Shown here one piece after another: positions 6,295-14,177 of a DNA stretch of 20,346 nt. The first letter of the stretch is position 1; every line of letters begins with the position of its first letter. Source of the DNA: JBBRCX01 sp038204465 (GTDB lineage Bacteria; Planctomycetota; Phycisphaerae; Tepidisphaerales; Tepidisphaeraceae); assembly GCA_038204465.1 (NCBI GenBank), contig JBBRCX010000082.1, positions 1-20,346 of the forward strand, given 5' to 3'. Below the pieces are notes generated by a model, which had not been told where the DNA came from, made no database searches, and saw nothing but the letters and a program-made list of their open reading frames with translations. The translations under genes and the position numbers were made by a program.

Positions 6295-8409
6295 ATGGAT
6301 GAGCGACTGACCGGAACATTCTGGGACGTTGGCTTTGCCGGTCCCTCCTTCGTCATTGAATCGCTAAGGTTCGACGCCGCCGGCAATGGCCAGTTCTGCG
6401 ACAACCTTTTAAAGACGGGCTCGCCGAAGTCGATCCCAAATGCCATCGCACAAGTCTGTGGCGCACTGTCGGGATACTTTGACCCTCACGGCGGACTCTT
6501 CCTCAGCCAGACGGCGCCCTGTCCGCGCCTCGGCCGGCCGAATGAGCGTGAAGTACTCGTGGAGGACATCTTCTACGGGAATGTCCGCGAGCAGTGGCGG
6601 ATTCGGCTCGATGGGGATTCATTAATCTGGAAGGTCGCACAGGAATGGGATCGCGACACTGAACTGGCGGATGCCTTCTTTCCGGGGCTGTTCTTCGCGG
6701 CGCGGGAAGAATGGGGGCGTGCAACAGTGTTTCAGCTTTGGGACGACGGGACGCCGCACGATGACTTTTATGGCGTAAGCTCCCTTGTCGCCGCCGCCGG
6801 ACCGTCACTGGTCTCGCGAAGAGTGCAGACGGCGCCAAAGACCGAAACGACCGTGAAGCTGCTGTCCAGGGCAAGACCGAATAGCGACCTGCGCGTCGCC
6901 GCAGACAGATACATCAAGAAGGGCGAGCTGCTGAACTACATGTCGCTTCTCGCTCATGCCCCTGCATGCGAGCCTCGTGAAACAATCCGGATGCGGCCTG
7001 GGCAGCGGGCCGAGATGACTCTGGTTCTGCAGCCCAGGCAGTCGATGACGGGGGTCTCCCTCGAGATCGAAGTTTCGGGACCGTTGCGCGAGGTTTGTCG
7101 GGTTAATCGGCGCTTCCACGACACGCACACCAACTGCGCGATTATGGCAGACACCGTGAACTGGCGCTTTGGCAATGAGCCCTCCGGTTACGTGGCGCTT
7201 TTCTGCCAGTTCATGTACTCCGAAATCGTGCGCTTCGGCGTCAAGACGAACCCATCGGGACCGAACTGCACGGATCCCCACGCGGTCCTCGCGCGCGAGG
7301 TTCGTCAAATGGCCGACAACCTGGTGGCCAGCGGATCTCTCGGCAGCGGCTATCAGGCCGATACCGCGCTGGACTCGCTGCCTTCGTTTCTCCTGGCGCT
7401 GAGAGATTTGCTGGTGCTCGAAGGGAATCGCGAAACAGGTGAGGCGCTCTTTGGCGCCGCGCGGCTCGCCACAGCCCAGATTCGCGAGCGACTCTTGCAA
7501 GGGGGCCAAATGATTGCGGCAGGGGGCGAGCGGGGCAACGACTACTGGGACTGGATCGATCGCGATGGACGAATCACCTCGATTAACGTCTTGACCTACA
7601 TGTCATTGGGCGCGATGGCCGAGGTCGCAGAGTGGCTGGGGCATGAATCGGAAGCTACCGAAGCGCGCGTCCTTGCAGATGGGATCGCCAAGGTCTTCAA
7701 CGCAGAGTTTTGGAACGAGGAAGCGGGTTTTTACGCGGATTGGATCGACGGCAGAGGCGCGGCACATTTCTTTGGCTACGTCGGACCGCAGCTTCAGGCG
7801 GTGGTAAACGGAATGGTTCCGGCGGATCGAGCCCGCCGGCTGCTGGAATCCATCGATCGCCGGCGGCGCGAGCTGGGCCCCGAGTGGGCGAAGTGTTTCG
7901 CGCTGCAGACGAATCTGTTTGATGCCGAGGAATACTCGTCGATGCGGCGCGCGTACCAGAGCGACGTCACGCGGTTTGGCCAGACGATGAACGGCGGATG
8001 CCTGCTCTCCTGGAGTTACTACTGGATTGGAGCACTGGTGGCTGTTGGGCGCGCACAGGACGCAATCGATGTGTGGAAGCGCATCGTCAGCCGCTTCGGC
8101 CAGACTTCGCTGATTGAAGGGTGCAACTATTGGGACTTCTCGGGGCGCCCGAGCCGCACGACGTTCGCCGCGAACGAGATCATCTCCTACGAGCCGTTTC
8201 TGGCCGATCAGGGCCTGGTGTCGGCCGCGCTGCCGCGGTGGTTGCTCGGCGTCGACCCGCGGCTCAATGGCTTGAAGATCAATCCGGTACTGCCGGCCGT
8301 TTGCTATCCGGTGCGAATGCACCTGCAACATCTCGGCCGGTTGCTGAGGATCGAAATGCTCAGCCCGCACGAGTCGCGCATCGCGGAGGCAGGCGAGTCG
8401 AAAAGTTAG
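6295..8409 (+). CDS. (alpha/alpha)6-barrel glycoside hydrolase (MGH1/trehalase-like clan), cytoplasmic
   Basis: This 704-residue protein has an N-terminal beta-rich portion (about 1-290) and a six-hairpin toroid (about 300-650). Typical barrel signatures are GNDYWDWID (residues 414-422, with acidic residues of the kind that act as general acid), NVLTYMSLGAMAEVAEWLG, EFWNEEAGFYADW, GPQLQAVVNGMVP, MNGGCLLSWSYYWIGAL and EGCNYWDFSGRPS. The C-terminus carries the GLKINPVLP segment often seen after such barrels. This matches the MGH1/GH63/GH37/GH78-like clan; the substrate cannot be read from the sequence. There is no signal peptide, so an intracellular oligosaccharide or glycoside substrate is likely. 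The ATG at 6295 has a good GGAGG (6284-6288) six bases upstream. The TAG stop overlaps the TAA of the convergent gene by two bases, with no terminator between them. Confidence 0.85.
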   Translation: MDERLTGTFWDVGFAGPSFVIESLRFDAAGNGQFCDNLLKTGSPKSIPNAIAQVCGALSGYFDPHGGLFLSQTAPCPRLGRPNEREVLVEDIFYGNVREQWRIRLDGDSLIWKVAQEWDRDTELADAFFPGLFFAAREEWGRATVFQLWDDGTPHDDFYGVSSLVAAAGPSLVSRRVQTAPKTETTVKLLSRARPNSDLRVAADRYIKKGELLNYMSLLAHAPACEPRETIRMRPGQRAEMTLVLQPRQSMTGVSLEIEVSGPLREVCRVNRRFHDTHTNCAIMADTVNWRFGNEPSGYVALFCQFMYSEIVRFGVKTNPSGPNCTDPHAVLAREVRQMADNLVASGSLGSGYQADTALDSLPSFLLALRDLLVLEGNRETGEALFGAARLATAQIRERLLQGGQMIAAGGERGNDYWDWIDRDGRITSINVLTYMSLGAMAEVAEWLGHESEATEARVLADGIAKVFNAEFWNEEAGFYADWIDGRGAAHFFGYVGPQLQAVVNGMVPADRARRLLESIDRRRRELGPEWAKCFALQTNLFDAEEYSSMRRAYQSDVTRFGQTMNGGCLLSWSYYWIGALVAVGRAQDAIDVWKRIVSRFGQTSLIEGCNYWDFSGRPSRTTFAANEIISYEPFLADQGLVSAALPRWLLGVDPRLNGLKINPVLPAVCYPVRMHLQHLGRLLRIEMLSPHESRIAEAGESKS

Positions 8410-9101
8410 AGACCCGCGCGCTTGTCCGCCGCGAGGCGCAGCTTATCCGCGGCCAGCGTACGCTTGTCCTGCAGCATGGTCGCCCGGCACTCGCGACTGT
8501 CGTCGAGCAGTCTCTGCCTGGCGGCCCTCAATTCATCGCTGCCGTTGGCACGGAAGTCTCGTATCTCCTGTCGATCCGCCTGCAACGTCGCCTTGGCCTC
8601 GGCGGCGTCTGTGCGGATCTTCTCCCTGGCGGCGAGAATGTTGCTCTTCACCTGAGCCTGGTCGATTGCGAGCTTGGCCTTTGCCGCGGCGAGACCGACC
8701 GGGTCGCCCCGCGCCGCGCGCACCGCTGCGACATCGGTAACGATGAGCGACTTGCCGGCCAGCGATGCTGAACGCAGGGCGGCCGCGTCGGAAGAAAGCT
8801 GCGCTTTGCCCGTAAGAATGTCAGCGCGGAATTGCGCCAGCAGCGGCAGCACATCGCCGCGCTGCTGCACCAACTGCTGCTTGATGGCAGCAAAATCGGC
8901 CGCAAGAAGCGCGTTGCAGGTGATGGTGTCGGTCCGAAGTTTGGCCTGGTCTTCGGCAATCTTCTGCTTGTCGGCGATGATGACGTCGCTATCCGCCTTG
9001 CGCGCACGGTCAGATACGCTCGCGACAGACGGAAACGTGGCGGCCGAAAAGAGCATGCGCGACTCAAGGGATTCAATCACGAATGGATATGGGCTCTCCA
9101 T
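8406..9101 (-). CDS. Small exported helical protein with planctomycete LESRxLFSA N-terminal motif
   Basis: This 231-residue protein starts with VIESLESRMLFSAA (residues 8-21), the N-terminal motif found on many planctomycete surface or exported proteins (LEPRxLLSA type). The rest is strongly helical and rich in Ala, Lys, Asp and Arg, with repeated phrases such as AKAKLAIDQ, AKATLQADR and LAADKLRLAADK. It looks like a long amphipathic or coiled-coil rod. No catalytic motif was recognised and no function is assigned. The ATG at 9101 is preferred over an in-frame start at 9149 because GGAGG (minus strand, 9110-9106) lies four bases upstream and because the motif then begins at the N-terminus. 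It lies 51 bp downstream of the aldolase gene on the same strand and may be co-transcribed. Confidence 0.8.
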   Translation of the reverse strand: MESPYPFVIESLESRMLFSAATFPSVASVSDRARKADSDVIIADKQKIAEDQAKLRTDTITCNALLAADFAAIKQQLVQQRGDVLPLLAQFRADILTGKAQLSSDAAALRSASLAGKSLIVTDVAAVRAARGDPVGLAAAKAKLAIDQAQVKSNILAAREKIRTDAAEAKATLQADRQEIRDFRANGSDELRAARQRLLDDSRECRATMLQDKRTLAADKLRLAADKRAGL

Positions 9102-9105
9102 AGGT

Positions 9106-9110
9106 CCTCC
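9106..9110 (-). promoter_or_regulatory. Shine-Dalgarno site deciding the start at 9101
   Basis: The minus strand reads GGAGG at 9110-9106, four bases before ATG 9101-9099. An upstream in-frame start at 9149 would overlap the aldolase stop region by only a few codons' distance but has no comparable site. Confidence 0.65.
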
Positions 9111-9152
9111 AGACACGAGGTACTCGCGTCGGCGTTGCGACGCCAACAATCA

Positions 9153-9947
9153 TCAGGGCAGAGGCTTCTCAATCGGCGCGCTCTGCAAGACTCCGGCCTT
9201 CGCCTGCTGATTCGAAGCTCGCAGGCTTGCTTCCATAAGCATCGTCGGTTCGGCGATGCAAAGGAAGGTGAAACCCTGCTTCACCAATATCGCGGGGTCG
9301 CCGATCATCCACATGTTCTTTCCCGCGTCGCGCCCCGCTTTTCGGATGCGCTGGACGGCGCTTACGTGGGTGGGGTGGGTCGGGTCATAGCATACTCCGA
9401 GGTCGGCCGACAGGTCATATGGCCCGACAGCGATGGCGGTGGTGATCGGGTTTCGCGCAATTGCGTCCACCTGCTCCAGGCCTGCCTTGCTCTCGATTTG
9501 CGGCAGGATGATCAGGTCATCCTCCACATCGGTCTTCCACGTTTGATAATTGTAGTTGCTTACCCATCGATTTCCGGGTCCGCCAGGCCGCCGCTTTCCC
9601 CGAGGCTTCATGTAAACGGCGTCGCGAATGGTGGCCATGTCCGCTTCGGTCTCGATGTACGGCACCAGCAGTCCGCATGGGCCGGCGTCCATTGCGAGCC
9701 GCAGCGGCACCATCTGTGCGGCCGGGGGGCGAATCAAGATCGGGAAGTTGAGTTGTCGTCCGATGGCACAGGCGGTTGCGACCATCTCTCCGTCATAGGC
9801 GACGTGCTCGAGGTCAATGATGAGGTAATCGAGCCCGGCATTGATTGCGACCTCGACCATTCCCGGCCAGAAGTGGAACGTGCATAGCGCGCCGGTGGTG
9901 ACGGCATTGCCGTTGATTCTGCCTCGCAAGATCTGCGCGGACTTCAT
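9153..9947 (-). CDS. HpcH/HpaI-family class II (metal-dependent) aldolase
   Basis: This 264-residue TIM-barrel enzyme belongs to the HpcH/HpaI family (4-hydroxy-2-oxo-heptanedioate, 2-dehydro-3-deoxy-glucarate or related 2-oxo-acid aldolases), which reversibly cleave hydroxy-oxo-acids to pyruvate and an aldehyde. Every key position of Escherichia coli HpaI is present at a constant +3 offset: His48 (IDLEH), Arg73 (LIRPP), metal ligand Glu152 (PQIES) and metal ligand Asp178 (GPYDLS). The conserved GLLVPYIET segment lies at 92-100. The length is normal for the family. An insertion rich in Arg, Gly and Pro (about 114-130) sits where the family is variable. The true substrate is not determinable. 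It lies 115 bp downstream of the PhyH gene on the same strand. No strong Shine-Dalgarno is visible before ATG 9947. Confidence 0.92.
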   Translation of the reverse strand: MKSAQILRGRINGNAVTTGALCTFHFWPGMVEVAINAGLDYLIIDLEHVAYDGEMVATACAIGRQLNFPILIRPPAAQMVPLRLAMDAGPCGLLVPYIETEADMATIRDAVYMKPRGKRRPGGPGNRWVSNYNYQTWKTDVEDDLIILPQIESKAGLEQVDAIARNPITTAIAVGPYDLSADLGVCYDPTHPTHVSAVQRIRKAGRDAGKNMWMIGDPAILVKQGFTFLCIAEPTMLMEASLRASNQQAKAGVLQSAPIEKPLP

Positions 9948-10062
9948 CGAGCGGCCACTATAGCCGCCCGCTGCCGGCGAGCACAGAAGATGGCCAGCGA
10001 TCGGAGTGCCTTAAAAACGAGTGGGACATAGCGCCACTGATTTCTTCCAATGTTCGAGCTAA

Positions 10063-11346
10063 TCACTTCGGAACTCGGTGCAACGTGGTTGTGACAGCCT
10101 CAGAGGAGCCTTCAATGCTCACTTGACAGGTCATCAGGTTCGCGTCATCTGCTGCAACTTCCAGTTCGGTCCGATACCGGGATCCTTGGTGTGGGTGTTT
10201 GCCGGCAAGGCCGAAGACTCCCTTCGCTCCCTCTGGCGGGGGGCCGGTGAAGATTTGCTCGAAACGCAGGCGCCGGCCGTCGAACCGCCACTTGGATGTC
10301 CGCAGATTCATCGCGTCAGGAAGTTCGGACTTAGCGCGGGTGGCTCCATCGGGATGGCGGAAGACCTTGAAGATGGGGTTTCCGCCCTCAGTCGCCCACA
10401 CGCCCTCAATCGCGCGTTTGTTGGCGTTGTACGCCTTGATAATTTGCTCGTTATCGCCCGCGTCAACCTTCCCGTTGAGCGCCATGCTTCGCTCGAACGG
10501 CGACATGTTGGGGTTTTCGGGGTCCACACTTTTGAGCCAGGTCGTGCGCGGCACTTGCGCGTGCAGGCCGATCCGCGGCTTGCGCGTGGTGCCGCAGCAG
10601 GGCCGGGCGCTGTGTTGGGCGAGGTGGTGGATCACAATCATGTCGCCGGCAGCGCCGTAAAACTCGAAAGGTTCACCAAAATCGACGCCCCCGAAGTCGT
10701 CCGGCGGATACAGATCGGGCTGGTCCATCACCATCTTCTGCACGACCTTGTGAGACCCCGGCCAGATCGTGTAGTTGCCGCCGAACGGCTCGCTGTCGCG
10801 AAGGAGGACATGAAAGGAAAACCCGCTGCCGAGGACCGGGATGATTTCGTGACCGAAGTCGACGTGTGAGGCGGCAGGGGGCCCCTGCTTGGACCCGGGG
10901 CTGAACGGATTCAGGAAGACCGGGGCGTGACGCGCACCATTCCATCCATTGGGCGCGCCGATCTCCGCCGTGCCGTACATCGCTGCGATCATCGCGCGCA
11001 CCTTGTGCTCGTCGAACACTTCTCCAAAGACGGGATCGAAGAACGACGTGCTGCCGCCGCGGACGTTGTTTACCGTCCACTGCTCGTAGGGTAGATCAAC
11101 TCCGGCGAGCAGCCGGACGCGATGCAGGGCGCGTTCCATGAACTGTGCGGTCAGCTGATCGCGAAGCACGGCGAAGCCATGCTTCACGAAGTGATCCGTC
11201 CAATCGAGATTGGGTTCCAGCGGGTAGTTCAAGCGGTCCTTTTTGTCAGGCTCATCGGCAGCTGTTTCGGCCGCATTGTAGAAGCCGAGATTTGGCCGCG
11301 AAAGCTTGAGACTTGGATGTGTAGCGTCAGCAATAACTTGTAACAA
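10063..11346 (-). CDS. Phytanoyl-CoA dioxygenase (PhyH)-family Fe(II)/2-oxoglutarate oxygenase with C-terminal extension
   Basis: This protein of about 427 residues has the PhyH jelly-roll core at roughly 50-290. The iron facial triad is visible: His161 and Asp163 in SHVDFGHE and the distal His245 in HLAQHSARP. Arg258 (RKPRIGLHAQV) is in place to bind the 2-oxoglutarate carboxylate. WPGSHK (195-200) matches the family's PGSH element. The enzyme is probably a soluble hydroxylase of unknown substrate. Residues about 310-427 form an extra domain with short beta-like segments (IEGVWATEGG, WRFDGRRLRFEQIF, YRTELEV) that could be a small lipocalin-like barrel (inference). The start is uncertain: position 11346 is TTG, and the next in-frame ATG (Met70) would cut into the core fold. 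It is divergent from the haloperoxidase gene. Confidence 0.87.
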   Translation of the reverse strand: MLQVIADATHPSLKLSRPNLGFYNAAETAADEPDKKDRLNYPLEPNLDWTDHFVKHGFAVLRDQLTAQFMERALHRVRLLAGVDLPYEQWTVNNVRGGSTSFFDPVFGEVFDEHKVRAMIAAMYGTAEIGAPNGWNGARHAPVFLNPFSPGSKQGPPAASHVDFGHEIIPVLGSGFSFHVLLRDSEPFGGNYTIWPGSHKVVQKMVMDQPDLYPPDDFGGVDFGEPFEFYGAAGDMIVIHHLAQHSARPCCGTTRKPRIGLHAQVPRTTWLKSVDPENPNMSPFERSMALNGKVDAGDNEQIIKAYNANKRAIEGVWATEGGNPIFKVFRHPDGATRAKSELPDAMNLRTSKWRFDGRRLRFEQIFTGPPPEGAKGVFGLAGKHPHQGSRYRTELEVAADDANLMTCQVSIEGSSEAVTTTLHRVPK

Positions 11347-11425
11347 TGAAGCTCGCGGTACCTCACCCGAACATCTTCCTTTTGCGTGAAAAGGGCTAAT
11401 TCGTTATGGTGAATGTAGGTTTTAC

Positions 11426-11434
11426 TGCTAATAT
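11426..11434 (+). promoter_or_regulatory. Possible extended -10 promoter element for the haloperoxidase gene
   Basis: TGCTAATAT at 11426-11434 fits the extended -10 pattern TGnTAtaaT and sits in the AT-richest part of the divergent PhyH/haloperoxidase gap. Transcription from about 11441 would give a leader of about 108 bases. No convincing -35 hexamer was found, so the call is tentative. Confidence 0.3.
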
Positions 11435-11537
11435 TCGCGGCGGAGGCGCGAGGAAGTGCGTTCTCGGGTTGGGGACGCTTTCTCTCGGATTTCGCGAAGC
11501 AGCACCATGAGTCAGGGGATGCTGCGCAGTTTTCATT

Positions 11538-11543
11538 GGAGGG
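11538..11543 (+). promoter_or_regulatory. Shine-Dalgarno site deciding the haloperoxidase start
   Basis: GGAGGG at 11538-11543 lies five bases before ATG 11549. The upstream in-frame ATG/GTG candidates (11456, 11507) lack such a site, and the sequence they would add does not resemble anything in the family. Confidence 0.7.
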
Positions 11544-11548
11544 TCCAG

Positions 11549-13057
11549 ATGAGCTTGTCTACTCGTTCACATCGCACCAGTACAGCCGCCGCCAGTTCTA
11601 GCCATGCCATGATCGAACCGCTAGAGGGCCGCGTCCTGATGTCGGCGTCCTCGATTCCTTTCGGACCAATGCCAGCGGCCACCATCGGCCTTTCGGCCCG
11701 GCAGATCAACCGCGCCGACGCAGTGATGAATTGGAACGGAACGATGCTCCGGGCCGTCTGGAACGCATCAACCGCTCCTACCGGAGCGTCCCGCGTTATG
11801 GCAATGACAGGTGTCGCCGTCTATGACGCCGTCCATGGCGTCGATCCGAACTTCGAGCTTTACCCAGTGCCCGGACTGACCGCGCGGCCCGCCCGCGGCT
11901 CATCACCTGAAGCAGCGGCAATCGCCGCGGCATACACGGTGTTGAGCAGCCTCTATCCGCAGCAGCAGTCCATGTTTGATGACGAATATCAGGCAACGCT
12001 TGCTGGCGTGCGCGATGGAAACGCAAAGTCGAAGGGCATCGCTTGGGGTCAAGCGGTTGGTAACGCCGTCTTGAACTGGCGCAGCGGAGACGGACACGAC
12101 GCGCCAACGACCTACACTCCGGCGCCTCCTGGCGGCCCTCCCGGCCAGTATGAATTGACGCCCGAGACCACCAGCGCACTTGACCCCCAGTGGGGGCAGG
12201 TCACTCCTTGGGCCATGACGAGCAGCACACAGTTCCAGCCGCCACCCCCGCCCGCGCTCGACAGCGCACAGTACGCGGCGGATTTCAACCGCACCAAGAG
12301 CTTGGGTGGCACCGTCAGTTCCACCCGCACCGCGGATCAGACGCAGTTCGCCCACTTCTGGGCAGATGTCCCGGGCCACAGCGTAACCCCGCCAGGACAC
12401 TGGAACGAAATCGCCGAGAGGCTCTCGCTGCAGCGCGACTTCAACCTTCAGCAAAACGCACGGCTGTTCGGGATGCTCAACATCGGCCTTGGAGATGCGG
12501 CCATCTGCTGTTGGGATGCCAAGTATCTCTACAACTTCTGGCGCCCCGTGACCGCCATCAACGACCCGCGAGCCAACTCAATCAACTCTGCGACGACTTT
12601 CGATCCGAGCTGGTCGCCGCTCTGGAAGACCCCAAATTTCCCGAGTTATACTTCGGGCCACAGCACCTTCAGCGGCACCGCCGATGCAATCCTCAGCTCG
12701 GTGTTCGGCCAGAGCGCGAGTTTCACAATCGGCTCTGATGACATGCCGGGAATAACGCGCAGTTTCTCAAGCCTTAGTCAGGCGGCGAACGAAGCAGGGG
12801 AAAGTCGCGTCGTTGGCGGGATCCATTTTGAATTCGACAACAGTGCAGGTCTGAGCTCCGGCCGCCAACTAGGGTCCTACATCTCGAGGAACTTCCTCGG
12901 CCGCAGAGGGGATCAGAACAGCGGGAATGGCTCGAGCCCAGACGCGGTCGCCACTTGGACGAGCGCGCCGATCTCAACAGCAATGGGCAATATCTTCGCG
13001 ACCCGGACGGATCCCTGGAATGTCTCCAAGGACGCGCTTGATGAATTGCTTGGGTGA
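11549..13057 (+). CDS. Vanadium-dependent haloperoxidase (PAP2 superfamily), exported
   Basis: This 502-residue protein has all active-site motifs of vanadium haloperoxidases, which use hydrogen peroxide to oxidise halides. Lys325 and Arg332-Pro333 form the KxxxxxxRP motif. PSYTSGH (365-371) supplies Ser369, Gly370 and the acid-base His371. SRVVGGIHFEFD (419-430) supplies Arg420 and the vanadate-binding His426. The Arg-to-His spacing of six equals that of the fungal chloroperoxidase (Arg490, His496). The N-terminus carries the planctomycete motif IEPLEGRVLMSA (22-33), so it is probably exported through that route. A Pro-rich stretch (about 191-235) and a Ser/Gly-rich tail after 450 are variable regions. 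Whether it oxidises chloride, bromide or iodide cannot be read from sequence. It converges with the ATP-grasp gene, 73 bp away, with no clear terminator. Confidence 0.92.
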   Translation: MSLSTRSHRTSTAAASSSHAMIEPLEGRVLMSASSIPFGPMPAATIGLSARQINRADAVMNWNGTMLRAVWNASTAPTGASRVMAMTGVAVYDAVHGVDPNFELYPVPGLTARPARGSSPEAAAIAAAYTVLSSLYPQQQSMFDDEYQATLAGVRDGNAKSKGIAWGQAVGNAVLNWRSGDGHDAPTTYTPAPPGGPPGQYELTPETTSALDPQWGQVTPWAMTSSTQFQPPPPPALDSAQYAADFNRTKSLGGTVSSTRTADQTQFAHFWADVPGHSVTPPGHWNEIAERLSLQRDFNLQQNARLFGMLNIGLGDAAICCWDAKYLYNFWRPVTAINDPRANSINSATTFDPSWSPLWKTPNFPSYTSGHSTFSGTADAILSSVFGQSASFTIGSDDMPGITRSFSSLSQAANEAGESRVVGGIHFEFDNSAGLSSGRQLGSYISRNFLGRRGDQNSGNGSSPDAVATWTSAPISTAMGNIFATRTDPWNVSKDALDELLG

Positions 13058-13130
13058 TTCGGGATATTCGTTAGAGCAGCGGCGGCTTCATCGGGACGAA
13101 ACCGACTGACGCGGCCTGATTGGAAGTTTC

Positions 13131-14156
13131 CTAAGCGGCGACGCCGAGCGGCTGGTAGCTCATTCCGAGGCTCACAATCTTGCTCAGTAAGGTGGAATAG
13201 TCCACGCCATCGGCCGCTGCGGAGTCGGCAAAATCTTCATCGTGGGCGATCTGCGGGTTGGGGTTCGCTTCGATCAGGAAGAGCTCACCGGAACTCGTCA
13301 GCCGCAGATCAAGCCGTGCATAGCCTGAGAGATTCAGTCGGCGATAGATCTCGCGGCTCGCTTGCATGATGTTCAGTCTGACCAGCTCGGGGAGCTGCGC
13401 CTGCCGGCTGACAATGCCGTAGCGCTTCTGGTAATCGACGTCGGTCTTCACCCGCCGGGTGGCAATTCGAGGAACGTCCTGCGGCAGATCGCCGAGACAC
13501 AACTCCCAAACTGGAAATGCTTGAAGCTGCCTGTTGCCGAGCACTGATACGTAGAGTTCGCGCCCCTCGATGTATTGCTCCGCGATCGCGTCGCCGCCCA
13601 GCCGTTCGTGAATGAAGGCAATTCGCCCGCCGAGCTCTTCGTCGCAATTCACCACGGACGCCTGAGAGATGCCAACCGAACCTTCCTCCGTGAGCGACTT
13701 CACCAGCAGTGGGAATCGCAGTCGCTCCTGCCGCCGGACGTTCCGGTTCAGCGGGAAGACCTGGAAGCGCGGCACCGCGATGCCGTGGTAGGAGAGGATC
13801 TTTTTCGTTATCGCCTTATCGCGCGCCAGCGTCAGGCCGCGCGGATTGCACCCGGTGTAAGGCTGCTTGAGAAGCTCCAGGTAGCTGACGACATGCTGGT
13901 CGTGCGAGACGTTGCCGTCAAAGTCCTCCACCAGATTGAAACATACGTGCGGCTGAAACTCGTCCAGGGCGGATTTGAGCGGAGCGAGCTCGTAGCGGAC
14001 ACCGACTGGGCGCACATCGTGTCCCAGCGAACGCAGGCCGCTGACCACGTCAAATTCCGTCTTCACCCGCGCGGCGTCGACGGCACTGAGTCCCCGCAGC
14101 GAGGCGGGGGGAATCAGCGCATCATCCATCATGACTACGACGCGGAGTTTCCTCAT
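13131..14156 (-). CDS. D-Ala-D-Ala-ligase-like ATP-grasp enzyme
   Basis: This 341-residue ATP-grasp protein is similar in plan to D-alanine-D-alanine ligases. VCFNLVEDFDGN (71-82) is like the family's FNxLHGxxGEDG region, TGCNPRGLTLARDK (101-114) matches the segment before the ATP-binding lobe, PLLVKS carries Lys153, EQYIEGREL (193-201) follows, GYARLDLR contains Asp283, and FLIEANPNP supplies Glu296 and Asn298 for metal and phosphate. These residues imply an active carboxylate-amine ligase working through an acyl phosphate. The D-Ala-specific signature is not conserved enough to name it ddl, so other amino acid or peptide substrates are likely. The gene follows the metallopeptidase gene after 21 bp on the same strand and is probably co-transcribed with it. 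Confidence 0.85.
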   Translation of the reverse strand: MRKLRVVVMMDDALIPPASLRGLSAVDAARVKTEFDVVSGLRSLGHDVRPVGVRYELAPLKSALDEFQPHVCFNLVEDFDGNVSHDQHVVSYLELLKQPYTGCNPRGLTLARDKAITKKILSYHGIAVPRFQVFPLNRNVRRQERLRFPLLVKSLTEEGSVGISQASVVNCDEELGGRIAFIHERLGGDAIAEQYIEGRELYVSVLGNRQLQAFPVWELCLGDLPQDVPRIATRRVKTDVDYQKRYGIVSRQAQLPELVRLNIMQASREIYRRLNLSGYARLDLRLTSSGELFLIEANPNPQIAHDEDFADSAAADGVDYSTLLSKIVSLGMSYQPLGVAA

Positions 14157-14177
14157 CAGATGGGCGGGACCGGGCGA

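Noticed and set aside
7603..8370. 255-residue minus-strand frame inside the glycoside hydrolase gene
   Set aside because: Antisense shadow of a gene with clear barrel motifs; no start signal or family of its own.
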